This document shows positions 24,135 through 35,399 of a DNA stretch of 64,000 bases, one piece after another. Both the position numbers and the translations under genes were made by a program. The DNA is from Raphanus sativus (lineage: Eukaryota; Streptophyta; Magnoliopsida; Brassicales; Brassicaceae): the NCBI RefSeq assembly GCF_000801105.2, contig NC_079511.1, forward strand, positions 22,219,792 to 22,283,791. Direction: 5' to 3'. How positions within the stretch are numbered: position 1 is the first letter of the stretch; every line of letters begins with the position of its first letter. The notes under the pieces were generated by a model. That model saw only the letters and a program-made list of their open reading frames with translations, did no database searches and was not told the DNA's origin.

Positions 24135-24575
24135 AATCACTCTCTCCGATGGTGTCAACTGAAAGCTATTGTGAGATGAAACAATGAATACCCACCTCTG
24201 TTTCTTTTCCTAAGATTAGGAACTAGAACTCCAATTTTTTAAGATTCTATTTTTAAGAAATTTTTTGATTTTGTTTTAGTTATTATTTCTATATTTGGGA
24301 GTTATACAACCCATCAAAGTATTAAAATCTTACAATTCTGTTATAACCGAGATTTTATCTAAATTTTTTTGTTAGTAGTTTATAATTCTTTCCTTGAGAT
24401 TTGAAAGCAAGACCTACTGCTTACCAGAGGGGTGCCCTGAACAACTGAACTACAAGAGCTGTTTGGATATTGATTTTCCTTTTCCAAATTTCTATTTACT
24501 TGTTTTCTAACAACTAAGCATGTGTAGAAGCAGGATATTTGAGAAACAGAATTTTGGCAATCAATGCTGCCCAAT

Positions 24576-24696
24576 GGAATATGTGGCTGCAGCTGGACTT
24601 TTGTTCCTTGTCATGATATTGTTCTGCGTCTGTTGTTTGTTGACGAAGAAGAAAAAGAAATCGAAGCTTGAACAGTTGCCGTATTACAGACAGTGA
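24576..24696 (+). pseudogene. PERK fragment, transmembrane exon piece, inverted
   Basis: The plus strand encodes [18 protein letters not shown], a basic run, then KSKLEQLPYY and a stop. This matches the membrane and stop-transfer part of the neighbouring PERK exon 1 but lies in the opposite orientation 450 bp upstream of it. It differs at several residues, so it is an old paralogous scrap and not an artefact of the neighbour. No kinase or Pro-rich region remains. It is directly followed by LINE remnants at 24730. Confidence 0.8.
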
Positions 24697-24729
24697 CAAC
24701 TTAGTGAGTCATTTACAGTAGAAGTTACA

Positions 24730-25232
24730 GTAGAAGGTCATCTCCTAACAAGGGAAGTGAGTGAAACTGAGATTAAAGAAGCAGTCTATAGTATTGGAGC
24801 TGATGCGCACTTGAACCAGACGGTTTAACCGCAAGTCGCAAGATGTTATATAACATCTTGGAAATACAATCTTTCTTTATTCTAAGATGAATATTGAAAT
24901 CACTAAAACGAACATTTGTACAAATCCCAAATGGAAAACCAAATATATTTTCTGACTATCGTATTCGTCCTATTGAATTATATTAAAGTTTTTATATAAC
25001 CATATCAAAATTTCTAGTGAACCGTTTGAAGACTCTTCTCAGTAAGACTATTTCAGAGTCACAAGTAGCTCCCATTCTCAGTAGAATGATCACTGATAAT
25101 GTGACAAGAATTTCTCAACTATATATGACCACTAAGACTGATATCTCCAAAGCTTATGATAGATTGGAAGCTGAAAGTAAAGCACTCATTGTTTCAACGC
25201 AACAAACATGGCGTATGGGAATATCTGTATAG
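24730..25232 (+). pseudogene. Degenerate LINE reverse-transcriptase fragment
   Basis: Two blocks resemble the reverse transcriptase of the LINE at 53085-57552. The first, 24738-24830, encodes EVSETEIKEAVYSIGAD, matching the region before the APGPDGF motif. The second, 25017-25190, encodes LLSKTISESQ and later TKTDISKAYDRLE, matching the SENQSAFVPGR and TDMSKAYDRLEW motifs. The APGPDGF motif, the FADD active site and the endonuclease are absent. Confidence 0.7.
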
Positions 25233-25720
25233 GTTTGAAGGGTGAGGCTAAATCTGTGGAAAATGTAAATATGCACCCATCGATAAAATACTTTCGGATA
25301 TTTTATGTGGAATCAGAAATTTAAAAAATGCTACTTCAGTTCTAGAAGACCTTTAGGGATGTCATCTTGTTTGTCTACTGATTATGTACTTTTTCTGATC
25401 GATATATGAGAATTCGAGGGATGTCATCTTGTTTGTCTGATGATTATGTCCTCTTTCATTTTATTTAATATGTATTATTTGTTTTGTAAATGTTTCAACC
25501 GAGATAAAATGTATTTGACTTATGGCTGATGGACATGGAACTTTGACTTTTAACATTGTCACATTCAATATAATTCATTCACAACGAGATTAAAAATAGT
25601 AAATAGATGATATATATCGCCAAATAAAAAATATAAATATTATAATGTGATAATAAGACCAATGCCATTTTATGTCTGAGAATATTATCCAACTTATAGT
25701 TGAAAAACTGAAGAAGACAG

Positions 25721-26980
25721 TCACACATGTGATGATGAGGGAGAAGCAGTTGAACTAGGCTTCTTGCGAACGTACTTGCGAGCCCAAACATGTTTGCCAT
25801 CAATAGTGAATTTCTTTTTATTCCCTGGACCCACAATCTCTTCGATCTTCCAAGCACATTCCTTCTTCAACACCATTCTCGCAAACAACGGTTGCTCATT
25901 CTCTTCCACCTCTTGCATCAGTATCGCTTCTATCACTTCCCCAAATTTCCTTGTAAAGTAAACCCTAACTTCTGATTCCGAAGTGGGATATCCTTTCGAA
26001 AAAGTCAGAAACACCGTCCTATCATCCGCAGGTATAACCACTTCCTCGTTCTCTATATCTGTTTCTTCATCAACAGGAAGAGGTGTAGTAAGAGCAGGAG
26101 CCCTTTCTTGTTGAGCACTCAACCAAATAGGAGTTTGATATTGAACACTCTGCCTAGTAGAGATTCCTTGTTGAACACTCTGCCTGATAGGGATTCCATG
26201 TTGACCACCCTGCCTATTAGAGATTTCTTGTGGAATACTCAACCTAATAGGGGATTGTTGTTGAACACTCAGCGCACTAGAGATTCCCTGTGGAACATTC
26301 AACCTATTAGGGTTTCCTCGTGGAACGCTCTGCCTAATAGGGGTTTCTTGTTGAACCCTCAACGTACTAGAGATTCCTTGTGGAACATTCAACCGATTAG
26401 GGGATCCTTCTTGAACACTTAACCTCATATTGCTCATCTCCTCAATAATTTTCTCCCTTTGTAACGCCAACAACTGCTCCCTGTAGTACATCTCTGCCTT
26501 CACGCATAAGTCATCAAAGGCTCGGCTGCAGATTTCGTTCATATTCTTAATCACACCAAGGAGGAGAGTTTCGCGGTTTTGATGGACGTATCTGAGAGTA
26601 AGCCTGCCTCCAGTCAGACGTAAGAGCAAAGGTATAACCGAACCATCATCGTTGTTGGTAACGAAGAGCGTTGAGAAATCTAGGTTGTGTAAGATGCTTA
26701 GACACACATCGACTTCGTTAGCCACCGTCTCAATGAATGCGTCTGGTAACTCGACGAGAAACGGTGTTAAGTTTCGAGCGTACTGGATTTGCTCGAGCAA
26801 GAAGAGAAAAGCAATCACTTGAGACGTTTGGTTCGTGTCTCGGTTAAGATCAAAGACGAGACGAGTGAATAAGGTTCTGTCTATGTTGTGAAAAGCATAG
26901 AACTCCTCACGTGTTACACCCACAATGGATGAAGGAAGGTCTGTGAAAGCCGAAAACGACGACGAAGAAGAATAAGCCAT
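25721..26980 (-). CDS. Protein with RRM-like C-terminus and ten-residue repeat array
   Basis: Intronless 419-aa protein on the minus strand. The N-terminal 180 residues are a globular, mostly helical region beginning FTDLPSSIVGVTREEFYAF. About 188-292 is an array of ten 10-residue units (pattern VPQGISxxLS, VQQxxPIRxS). About 320-405 resembles an RRM, with RTVFLTFSKGYP as a possible first strand and GKHVWARKYV as the last. I recognise the FTDLP / TFSKGYP layout as a Brassicaceae family annotated loosely as RNA-binding. RNA binding and function are not demonstrated. Position next to PERK suggests comparison with Arabidopsis At1g49290 (the imprinted gene PEG2), but I cannot confirm homology. 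A TATA-like CTATTTAAACTG lies about 52-63 nt upstream of the ATG. The open frame through a repeat array suggests selection. Confidence 0.7.
   Translation of the reverse strand: MAYSSSSSFSAFTDLPSSIVGVTREEFYAFHNIDRTLFTRLVFDLNRDTNQTSQVIAFLFLLEQIQYARNLTPFLVELPDAFIETVANEVDVCLSILHNLDFSTLFVTNNDDGSVIPLLLRLTGGRLTLRYVHQNRETLLLGVIKNMNEICSRAFDDLCVKAEMYYREQLLALQREKIIEEMSNMRLSVQEGSPNRLNVPQGISSTLRVQQETPIRQSVPRGNPNRLNVPQGISSALSVQQQSPIRLSIPQEISNRQGGQHGIPIRQSVQQGISTRQSVQYQTPIWLSAQQERAPALTTPLPVDEETDIENEEVVIPADDRTVFLTFSKGYPTSESEVRVYFTRKFGEVIEAILMQEVEENEQPLFARMVLKKECAWKIEEIVGPGNKKKFTIDGKHVWARKYVRKKPSSTASPSSSHV
26105..26416 (-). repeat. 30-bp coding minisatellite
   Basis: Ten tandem 30-bp units, each encoding ten residues, make the centre of the RRM-like protein. 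Units alternate between two subtypes, giving a higher-order period of 60 bp in places. Because the period is a multiple of three, copy changes keep the frame. Confidence 0.85.
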
Positions 26981-27031
26981 ATGGGTTTCTTATATTTTTG
27001 TGGCGGTGGTGCAGTAAATTTAATTTCGAGA

Positions 27032-27043
27032 CAGTTTAAATAG
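27032..27043 (-). promoter_or_regulatory. TATA-like box of the RRM-like gene
   Basis: Minus-strand CTATTTAAACTG begins 63 nt upstream of the ATG at 26980. Position fits a short leader; weaker match than the ATL box. Confidence 0.4.
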
Positions 27044-27611
27044 ATGAGACAGACATACAAACTGGTGAAGAGGTGCGATCTTTTTTTCCCTATAATATGT
27101 TTTGCGTCGTTCGTGTCTGTAATTAATTAGATTGAAAGAGGCTCTGCATCGCTGAGTAAATACATCATGACCCTTCGATAATCAGGAATGATTCATCCCC
27201 TCAACCCTAGTTTTTTTTCCTTTTTTTTTTTTATAATTTTCATTTTTTTCCTTCTATTTTTCTTTCCATGACAGAAGATCTCTTGCTATGTAAGGGGCCG
27301 ACCCAAACATTATTTTTACTCGAGTCATAAATTAAACTAGACTTTGACCCGCCCGACCGGGTGGGTATTATTTTATGTTTTTAGTTTTTTATTTATACTA
27401 AATAATATATGGGAAATTGCCAAAAATACCACTTTCATGATACCACTTTTCAAGTTTACACTAACCATTTTTACCATTAAAAATTTAATAGACAAAATAC
27501 TATTATACCCCTAACTAATTAAACCTAAAACTACCATTTTTTCTCCACGATTTCTTAAAAATTGAGATTCATATTAAACGTGATCAGATCTAGGAAGAGT
27601 CTCCGGTGGTG

Positions 27612-27810
27612 ATGAGTTCTCCGACCAGATTCGATGACTTTGGCCAGATCCGACGACACTGACGAGTTCTCCGGCCAGATCCGACGACGCTGAAGAGTTC
27701 CTGGCGAGATTTGACGAACGCTGACAAGTTTTCGGCGAGATCTGACGATGCTGACAAATTTTTCGGCGAGATCTGATGTGGCTAACGAGTTCTCCAGCGA
27801 AACTGACAGA
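27612..27810 (+). repeat. 31-bp tandem repeats in MULE-1
   Basis: About six imperfect units of pattern GAGTTCTCCGGCCAGATC followed by CGACGACGCTGA, decaying to the right. Non-coding as far as I can tell. Confidence 0.65.
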
Positions 27811-28859
27811 CTCTACAAGCTCAGACGAACAATACGATCTCTCTCCCGACGCATAAGAAACACTAACAAATGTAAGAGGATAATAGATGGTGATTTTCGT
27901 CTCCTTCTGTAATTGTAGCTTGATTTATCAAAATCGATCTGTTTCTGATAAAGAAGACAGAAGTTTTTCTCATGAAGTTTTGAAATCTAAAATTTATAAG
28001 ACTTTATAAATTGGGTCATTTCAAGTCTTATTGTTCATCTGTTAGCAATCAAAAGACATAGAGCTTAAAATAAATTTAATTCATGAGAAATTATTAACCT
28101 AAGAGTAAATTTATTCCATGATTACTTCTTCTCTTGATTGATCTGGTAATGTTACAGGGAATTACAAAGGTGTGATGTGAGCTTCTGGATTTAAAGGATA
28201 CTGTGGAGAATATGTGTGGTGATATGCATATCAAGTACCTCACTTTCTTGAGGTAATACAATGCTACTATTTATTTTTTTAGCAAGGTTTAGTATATGCA
28301 ATATATGAGGTGAAATGTTGGTGTTTTGTTATTATAATGTTCTGTTTGGTACTTATGAGATTCATATTTTATGTCTTGTTTTGTGTATAATATCTATAGA
28401 AGCAGTGTAGATTGAGCATGAGTTTGTTGAGTTACGAAAGCATGTTATTTTTGTATCTTGTTTTTGGAAGTGAGTGTTGATGCTTATGAATAATATGTGA
28501 CTGGATTGAGTTCAGATTTTGAAGAATGATAAGGTTGGTGAGCTGTTTGAAGAAGCAAGAGGGACTCTCAACAAGAACGTAGTTTATGTGATTAAAGAAT
28601 GACTATTTATAATGCTTTATAAAAGTTGCAGAGTATGTTTCTTAATACATTCTTCTCTCTCATCTTCTTAAGACATCTCTTATACTAAAACAATTGTATC
28701 TCTCTTATGAGTTGCATAGTTGGAGAAATTGGTTGGACGTGTAAGTGAGTTTGGTTCAGTCGTTTCTTTTATAGAAGAGTGAGATATGGAGAAGTCTTGA
28801 TGTTGTCATATTATGTTAATAATGACTAACAAGAACTGAGTTTTGCAAGTACAAACTCT

Positions 28860-30820
28860 GTTGGAACTAGATTCAAATGATTTACAAAGTTTTATAAATT
28901 AGTTTATAAATATTTATAATTAACTTATAGAATGCAGTAGATATTTTATGAAGTATTATAAATCAATTTTATAAACTTGTGTGAATCAATTTATACATTC
29001 TTGTAAATCAAAATAAAATATCTTATAGACTAGTTTATAAGATTTTATAAATCAGTTTCTGAATCTTTATAAATATTTATGAATCATATAAGCTTTTATA
29101 TACAATATATTAACTCTTATATTATTGTTTACATACCCTTATAAACTCTTATAAATTATTATACAAACCATTATATATTGTTTTATAAGGCTTTCTAAAT
29201 GCTTATAGACTCTTTTAGTTGATTTATAAACATATACAACTCTTAAAATACCCCTTATAAATTGAATATAAGCTTTTATAAAGTTTTGTAAACTCCTATT
29301 AATAGTATATATATACCCCTTATAGATTATTTATAAACTTTCATAACTTATAAATTGAATATAAGCTTTCATAAAGTTTTTATAAACTCCTATTAATAGT
29401 ATACATACCCCTTATAAATTATTTATAAACTTTCATAACTTTCTTATAAATATTTATAAATGGTTTATAGATTATTTAACTTGTTTTATATGCCTTTATT
29501 AATGGTTTATATACTCTTACAAATAATTTTACATACCCTTATAAGGCTTTGTAAAGAGATGATGATACGTGGTAGATTCTAAGGCACATGCTAACAGTAA
29601 GCAAGACTCCACGGCTTCAGAAATTTTACATACCTTTATAAATTGTTTTATAATCCTTTATAATGGTGTATAAACTTTATAAATTATTATTTTTTTAAAT
29701 CCTTATAAATTATTTATAAATTATTATACAAACCATTATAAATTATTTTATAAGGCTTTCTAAATGGTTATAAACTCTTTTAGTTGATTTATAAATATAT
29801 ACAACTCTAATAATACCCCTTATAAATAGAATATAATCTTTCATAACTTTTTATAAACCCTTATTAATAGTATACATACCCTTTATAAATTATTTATAAA
29901 CTTTCATAACTTTCTTATAAACATATATAAATGGTTTATAGATTTTATAACTTGTTTTATATACCTTTATTAATGGTTTATATAATCTTACAAATAATTT
30001 TACATACCCTTATAAATTGTTTTATATTGGTGTATAAACTTTATAAAATATTTTTATAAACCCTTATAAATTATTTACATATTCTTATAAACCCTTACAA
30101 GTTATTTACAAACCATTATAAATTGTTTTATAAGGCTTTCTAAATGGTTATAGACTCTTTTAGTTGATTTATAAATATATACAACACTAATAATACCCCT
30201 TATAAATTTAATATAAGCTTTCATAACGTTTTATAAACCCTTATTAATAGTATACATACCCCTTATAAATTATTTATAAACTTTCATAACTTTCTTCTAA
30301 ACATTTATAAATGGTTTATAGATTTTATAATTTGTTTTATATGCCTTTATTAATGGCTTATATACTTTTACAAATAATTTTACATACCCTTATAAGGCTT
30401 TGTAAAGAGATGATGATACGTGGCAGATTCTGAGGCACGTGTGGACAGCAAGCAAGACTTCACCGCTTCAAAAATTTTACATACCCATATAAAGTATTTT
30501 TATAATCTTTTATAATGGTATATAAACTTTATAAATTATTTTATAAAGATTTATAAATTAGCTATAAAAGTTATAAAACTTATAAATTATTAAAACAACT
30601 ATTATCCAGGTGAAGTTTCAGAGACTCTATTACAACACCACGTGGGGCGTTTGCTTCTTTGCTATCCCCAAGGCAAGTTTAAATAGTTTTATAAACTTTT
30701 ATAAATAGTTATAAAAATATTTATGTGTGTTTATTAACTTTATAAAAGGTTGATACAAGGTTTTATAAGCTCTTATAAAATTTATAAATGATCTATAAAT
30801 GATTTTATAAACTCTTAATA
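28860..30820. repeat. TATAAA-rich degenerate tandem array in MULE-1
   Basis: Nearly 2 kb built of variants of CTTATAAATTATTTATAAAC. A higher-order unit of about 840 bp is visible: a motif starting GATGATGATACGTGG occurs near 29559 and again near 30400, each followed by the same succession of sub-blocks. Confidence 0.8.
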
Positions 30821-32854
30821 GTTTGTGGCTTGTCCTCTTGTCTACAAGAAATGTATAAGCAGGCAGCCAAAATGCATCATGTTTCTTTTCCTGGTTGACT
30901 TTTGATCCTCCATCCTCTTAAATATTTCATTAGCCCAATCCTACATATCATCATTAACGACAACAAAAAAACTCCATTAGCTTTCTAACAACATATCTCC
31001 GTGCTATGAATTTACCAAACCAGTTTAACAGAAAGAGACGAAGAACGTTACCTTAATAGTTCCAACAAGCCCTAGCCTGTGAAAACAAAAATCAATCAAC
31101 GAGTAATTAATCTCACAATGAACACACACTTCAAGACATGAATCTAGCAAACATAAACAAACACTTTCACATGTACAAACAGAAACTACACGTATTATTC
31201 ACAAAGGGCAAAACTTTCAATGCACATTAGAAAAAGGAACCTTCTTTAGTTATGATAATTGACCACATGATCTGTCAAACAGAGTAATCTCACAATGAAC
31301 ACATACAGCAAGACATGAATGGCAACATAAAAGGACAAAACTTTCAGTGCTTAAAAAGTAACAAGTTACATTAATTTAGCTAAAGCCATCTCTTGCTCCA
31401 TCATTTCGTCAGTAGCATCACTCGCTTCTTCTAAGAGTAGTCTCGTGAACTACACAACAAATAAAATATGGAAGCTAATGAACCATCACTTAATCAAAAT
31501 ATATCGGATGTATATAGTCAAACCCTATGTGGTATCGTAATAAAATTCTAAATTACTTGAAATCCAGATTTACAAAGGGGTTATAAAACTCTTTCTCTTA
31601 CAACTTGTGATTTTTGATGAGGATTCGACACTTTGAGATTTCGAGTCTCGATCTCATCTGCTTTGTGAGAGAGAATACACTCGATCTCGCCGCCTTCGCA
31701 CGATCTCGTCGTCTCCCATCGTCGTCGCTCGGTCGCCGTCGCTCGATCTCGTCGCAATAGCTTGATCTCGTCGCATTCGTCGCCGTCGCTCGATCTCGTC
31801 GCCATCGCTTGACCTCGTCACCGGCGCTCGTTGCCGTGAGAGAGAAGACACTTTGTTCTCGTCGGAGAATTTTTTTACAGAGTAGAGAAGAAGACGATGG
31901 TTGAGAAGAATAGACAAGGGTCAGTTTAATAATTCACCCATTAATGCTTGATGTATTTATGAAAATATCCTTCTATTGATGGTATTATTGAATTGTGGTA
32001 CTACACAAAGTGTAGTTATGAAATTTCCCCATAATATATTTGTAATATTTAGACATAAATTTAGATTGGAAATTAATATTTATAGTTATAACAAAATTAA
32101 GATTAAATGTTTAACAAAATATTTTGATATAAATTATAAATTTTCTAATTAAAATAATATAGAGGTTGGTCATAATTTTTTCCAATTCCAAAATCTTAAC
32201 ATTCTTTAAAAAATATAAATGAATAAAATATAATCTTGCGCTGTTGTTGTTTATTTCTATAGATTGACCCGTGGCCGTATAAATATTTGTTTTCACTAAT
32301 TTTTTCTTTGTACTACTGATAATATATATATATATATGTATTTGTAAATTATATGTATTACATTATTGTTAATATAACATTTTAAAACAACAATTTATTT
32401 ATTACTTAGATATGGAAAAAATATAAAGATAATTTATTATTCACCAAATTTTTAGAAGTTAACGTAATTATAGGATAAGTTTCTGTGTTTTATAGTTATA
32501 TTAAATATTTGAGAGTGATTATAGGTTAGAACTTATTGTCAGCAAAGATTTCTGTTTAGATATTGAATTTATTTTGGCTAAAGAAAATAAATTAATAATC
32601 ATCTATTGGTATAGGTGATTTATCTCTATCATTGATTAAGTCATTAAAAATAAAATAAATAACTTCCTTTTCTGTGAAGATGGTGTTTTTGATTTTTAAG
32701 GAAAAATCAGAGTAAAAAAACATGCATTTAATAATCTGAAAAGACAAGATTTTTTTTAGAAATGTTAATTAATAGGTTCAGTGGCATGGAAGTGTAATTA
32801 ACATTGAAAATTCAGGGGCATTTCCTAAGTGTACTTCTCTTTTAATAATAGAGA

Positions 32855-33150
32855 TACGCATATCCTATAGATATAAATTAATTAAAAATACAACAATACT
32901 TAGGTTAGTAAATAAAAGATATTAAACTTTTTTTTAAACTACAAAATAGCTGAAAAAACAATGGTTCTAATTTTAACGACGTTAATGTCGACAGCAAATC
33001 CTTAAATACTAAATTCTAAACCATATATCCTAAATCTAATTTCAAACTATATACCATAAACCAAATCCTAGATTCTAAACCCAAACAAGAAAACTGTCAT
33101 TTAAATCATCAAATTTTAAATTTAGTTGACATAAAATATCAATTTTTGGC
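32855..33150. other. AT-rich spacer
   Basis: No gene or element end recognised. Confidence 0.4.
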
Positions 33151-33996
33151 AAATCAAAAAAATACTGAACTTTTGTTGATAAACAATTTCAATCATAAAC
33201 TTTTATTACCATATCATTTTAGTCATTTTATTAGTCAACAGTTATAATTAACTAACATTAGACTTAAAATGACTTTTAAAGTTGATGATTTTTTTGGCAA
33301 AATATAAATCAATATCTTTTGAAAAAATTGGATGTTAACTTTTCGAATAACCTGTTTAGTAAGAATAAGATTTATAAATATAAATATTGAATAAATTAAA
33401 ATATATTTTTTTCATTATTTTCTTCAAAATAAAATTTAAACAATTTTTAAAATATAAAAAAATTAGTGGAATGTAAATTATCTTCATATATAGATATTAT
33501 ATAAATTTCTTTGAAGATACTAATTATAAACATAAAGAATCGGGAAGAATTCATCAATTGTTAACTCTTTTCATTTGAAAATAACAAGTTGAATTAACAT
33601 TCACTAACAATTTTTGACAGTAAAATTATAAAACATAATCCAAATAAGATTGTATAGTTATAAAAATTGATCGTAAATGATATAAAAGTTCTTCATAATG
33701 ATTTTATAACTGAATAATTAACTAATGATATGTTAACTAATTATTTTAGATATAAATGAAAATAATAGAATTTTTTAATTTGAGAAAATAAAAAACTTAT
33801 ATATTTTGGTTTGAGTTATCTCTTATCTATTTTTTAATTATTAGTTTTATAGTTATTAAAATATATTTTCAATCTTTAAATTCCATTTTTAAAATGTTAA
33901 TTTATATTTGTACCAAAAATCATCAACTTTAAAAATTGTTTTAGGCTTACTGTTAGTCAACTATAACTGTTGACTAACGATGTGACTTAAATATAA
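33150..33996. mobile_element. Element with long terminal inverted repeats
   Basis: A segment at about 33228-33312 (TTAGTCAACAGTTATA through AAAGTTGATGATTTTT) is repeated in inverted orientation at about 33905-33985 with scattered mismatches. Arms are about 80 bp or more. No coding region between them. Long TIRs and an AT-rich interior fit a Mutator-type MITE. Outer boundaries and target duplication were not resolved. Confidence 0.55.
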
Positions 33997-34558
33997 GGGT
34001 TTTGCAAAATTGACTTGAAACATGAAGTCAACCACAAAATTAACCAATGTTTTTTGGATTTTTCTTTTGCCCTATTCACCCACAAGTTCACATTATTTAC
34101 GAAAATACCATTAGCTTCTTTTTTTCGAAAATGGTCTTTTTACTCTCTCAACCTCATCATCTTCAAGTATTTACAAGATTGTCATTGCCATCAATACCCC
34201 AACTACCATGAACAACCAATTTGAAGCTATTAGTGCACCTCAAATCGATTTACACTCTTTCTTTCTCAATTCTTATAAACTAAACACAACATCTCTTTCA
34301 CTTTGTCTCCATATTCATCCAAAAAACTCAACCTTTTGATTCTAATTTTTTTATGGTTGATAGAGCCATTCAAACTTACGATTCTTGGTGGGTTATTTTC
34401 GTTTGAGATTCTGTATGGCTGGAGAAGACTTTTTGTGCTAAGGAAGTCATCTCACCGATTTAAGGTATGAAATTGATTTTTTTTTCAGATCTGTTCGCCT
34501 AGAAAACTTACCCGTAAGTATTCTGGTTGTAGAAGACTTCAGCTAAGTCTTCTGGTCA
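33997..34558 (+). other. Left flank of the fold-back, gene-leader-like
   Basis: Starts with GGGTTTTGCAAAATTGAC; a related reversed motif (AGTCAATTGCAAAAATGAC) lies near 35310-35328, suggesting the two bound one element around the fold-back. The interior resembles untranslated gene sequence but has no defensible coding region. Confidence 0.35.
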
Positions 34559-35303
34559 AATGGACGACTTACTTGTCAGTCGTCCATTTTAAAAAAAAAC
34601 CTCAAGAGTACCCGAGATGACTTACTTGTAAGTCGTCTAGGATAAACGGGTTAGTTTTGCATTTGACCGAATTGTGTTAGAAAATTGACTTTTCCTTAAC
34701 GACTTACTTATAAATCGTCTCTCGAAAAACAAAAAAAAAAGTCAATACTTTATTATAGACGACTTCCAGATAAGTCGTCTCAGGTTAGTTTTGCAATTGG
34801 AAAATAAAACTTAAAAATATTTAGTGTTTTCCAAACGACTTACATGAAAGTCTTCTGGCAGGACGGCTTACTTGAAAGTCTTCTGGCAGGACGGCTTACT
34901 TGAAAGTCATCCAGGATAAGCAAAGTCGTCCAAGATTTTATTCCAAGATTCTGGTCAAACCTTACTTATCTTGGATGACTTTCGTGTACGTCGTCTACAC
35001 GGACGAATTCCAAGTAAGTCGTCTGGAAAAAATAAATATTTTAGTTTTATTTTCCAATTGCAAACTAACATGAGGCGACTTACAAGTAAGTCATCTAACT
35101 TCCATAAAATATTGATTTTTTTTTGTTTTCCAGAGACGACTTACAAGTAAGTCGTCCAGAAAAAGTCAAAATTTCTGACACAATTCGGTCAAATGCAAAA
35201 CTAACCCGTTTATTCTAGACGACTTTCGTCTCAGGTACTCTCGAGGTATTTTTTTAACAAACAAAAATGAACGACTTACAAATAAGTCATCTCTAAGAAC
35301 ACA
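34559..35303. repeat. Fold-back array of palindromic GACTTAC/GTAAGTC units
   Basis: About 16 imperfect palindromes of roughly 23 bp (type GACGACTTACTTGTAAGTCG) are spread over 34530-35370. The spacers between them are also inverted around a centre near 34930: a left spacer with CGGGTTAGTTTTGCATTTG (34638) returns as CAAATGCAAAACTAACCCG (35190), and GGTTAGTTTTGCAATTGG (34783) returns as CCAATTGCAAACTAAC near 35055. The whole is a hairpin with arms of about 370 bp made of smaller hairpins. Confidence 0.85.
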
Positions 35304-35399
35304 TTTAAAAGTCAATTGCAAAAATGACTTGTCGGACGTAAATCGTCCAAACGACTTACTTGGATGTCGTATGCGTCAATATTTAATAAATTTTCATTT

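Larger units (their letters stand above)
27411..32030. mobile_element. Mutator-like element MULE-1
   Basis: Bounded by GGGAAATTGCC on the left and ATTTCCCC on the right (reverse complement GGGGAAAT), with an exact 9-bp target duplication ATAATATAT at 27402-27410 and 32031-32039. Nine-base duplications are diagnostic of Mutator elements. Ends match over only a few bases, as in non-TIR MULEs. No transposase is present. The interior holds a 31-bp repeat block, about 2 kb of TATAAA-rich degenerate repeats, and a GC-richer right end with minus-strand open frames rich in GATCTCGTCGCC units. The 4,620-bp element is non-autonomous. Confidence 0.85.
27337..32854 (-). mobile_element. Helitron D, split by a Mutator-like element
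   Basis: The minus-strand 3' end is CTAG at 27337-27340, with a hairpin CCCACC..GGGCGGG just inside (27348-27365). The 5' end TCTCTATTATTAAAAGAG is at 32854, with host A on that strand. Removing the 4.6-kb MULE inside (27411-32030) and its extra 9-bp target copy leaves about 0.9 kb, an ordinary size for these Helitrons. A further minus-strand Helitron-like 3' motif (ACGGGTCAATCTATAG) occurs near 32260, so the right part may itself be composite. Confidence 0.65.

Noticed and set aside
26108..26422. Plus-strand open frame (104 codons) opposite the RRM-like gene
   Set aside because: It is the shadow of the 30-bp repeat array; periodicity keeps other frames open.
31581..31917. Arg/Asp-rich minus-strand open frames near 31.7 kb as a gene
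   Set aside because: Two overlapping frames both stay open because the DNA is a short GATCTCGTCGCC-type repeat at the MULE-1 right end.
34559..35303. CRISPR array
   Set aside because: Palindromic units recur, but spacers are themselves inverted copies, repeats are degenerate, there are no cas genes, and the genome is plant nuclear.
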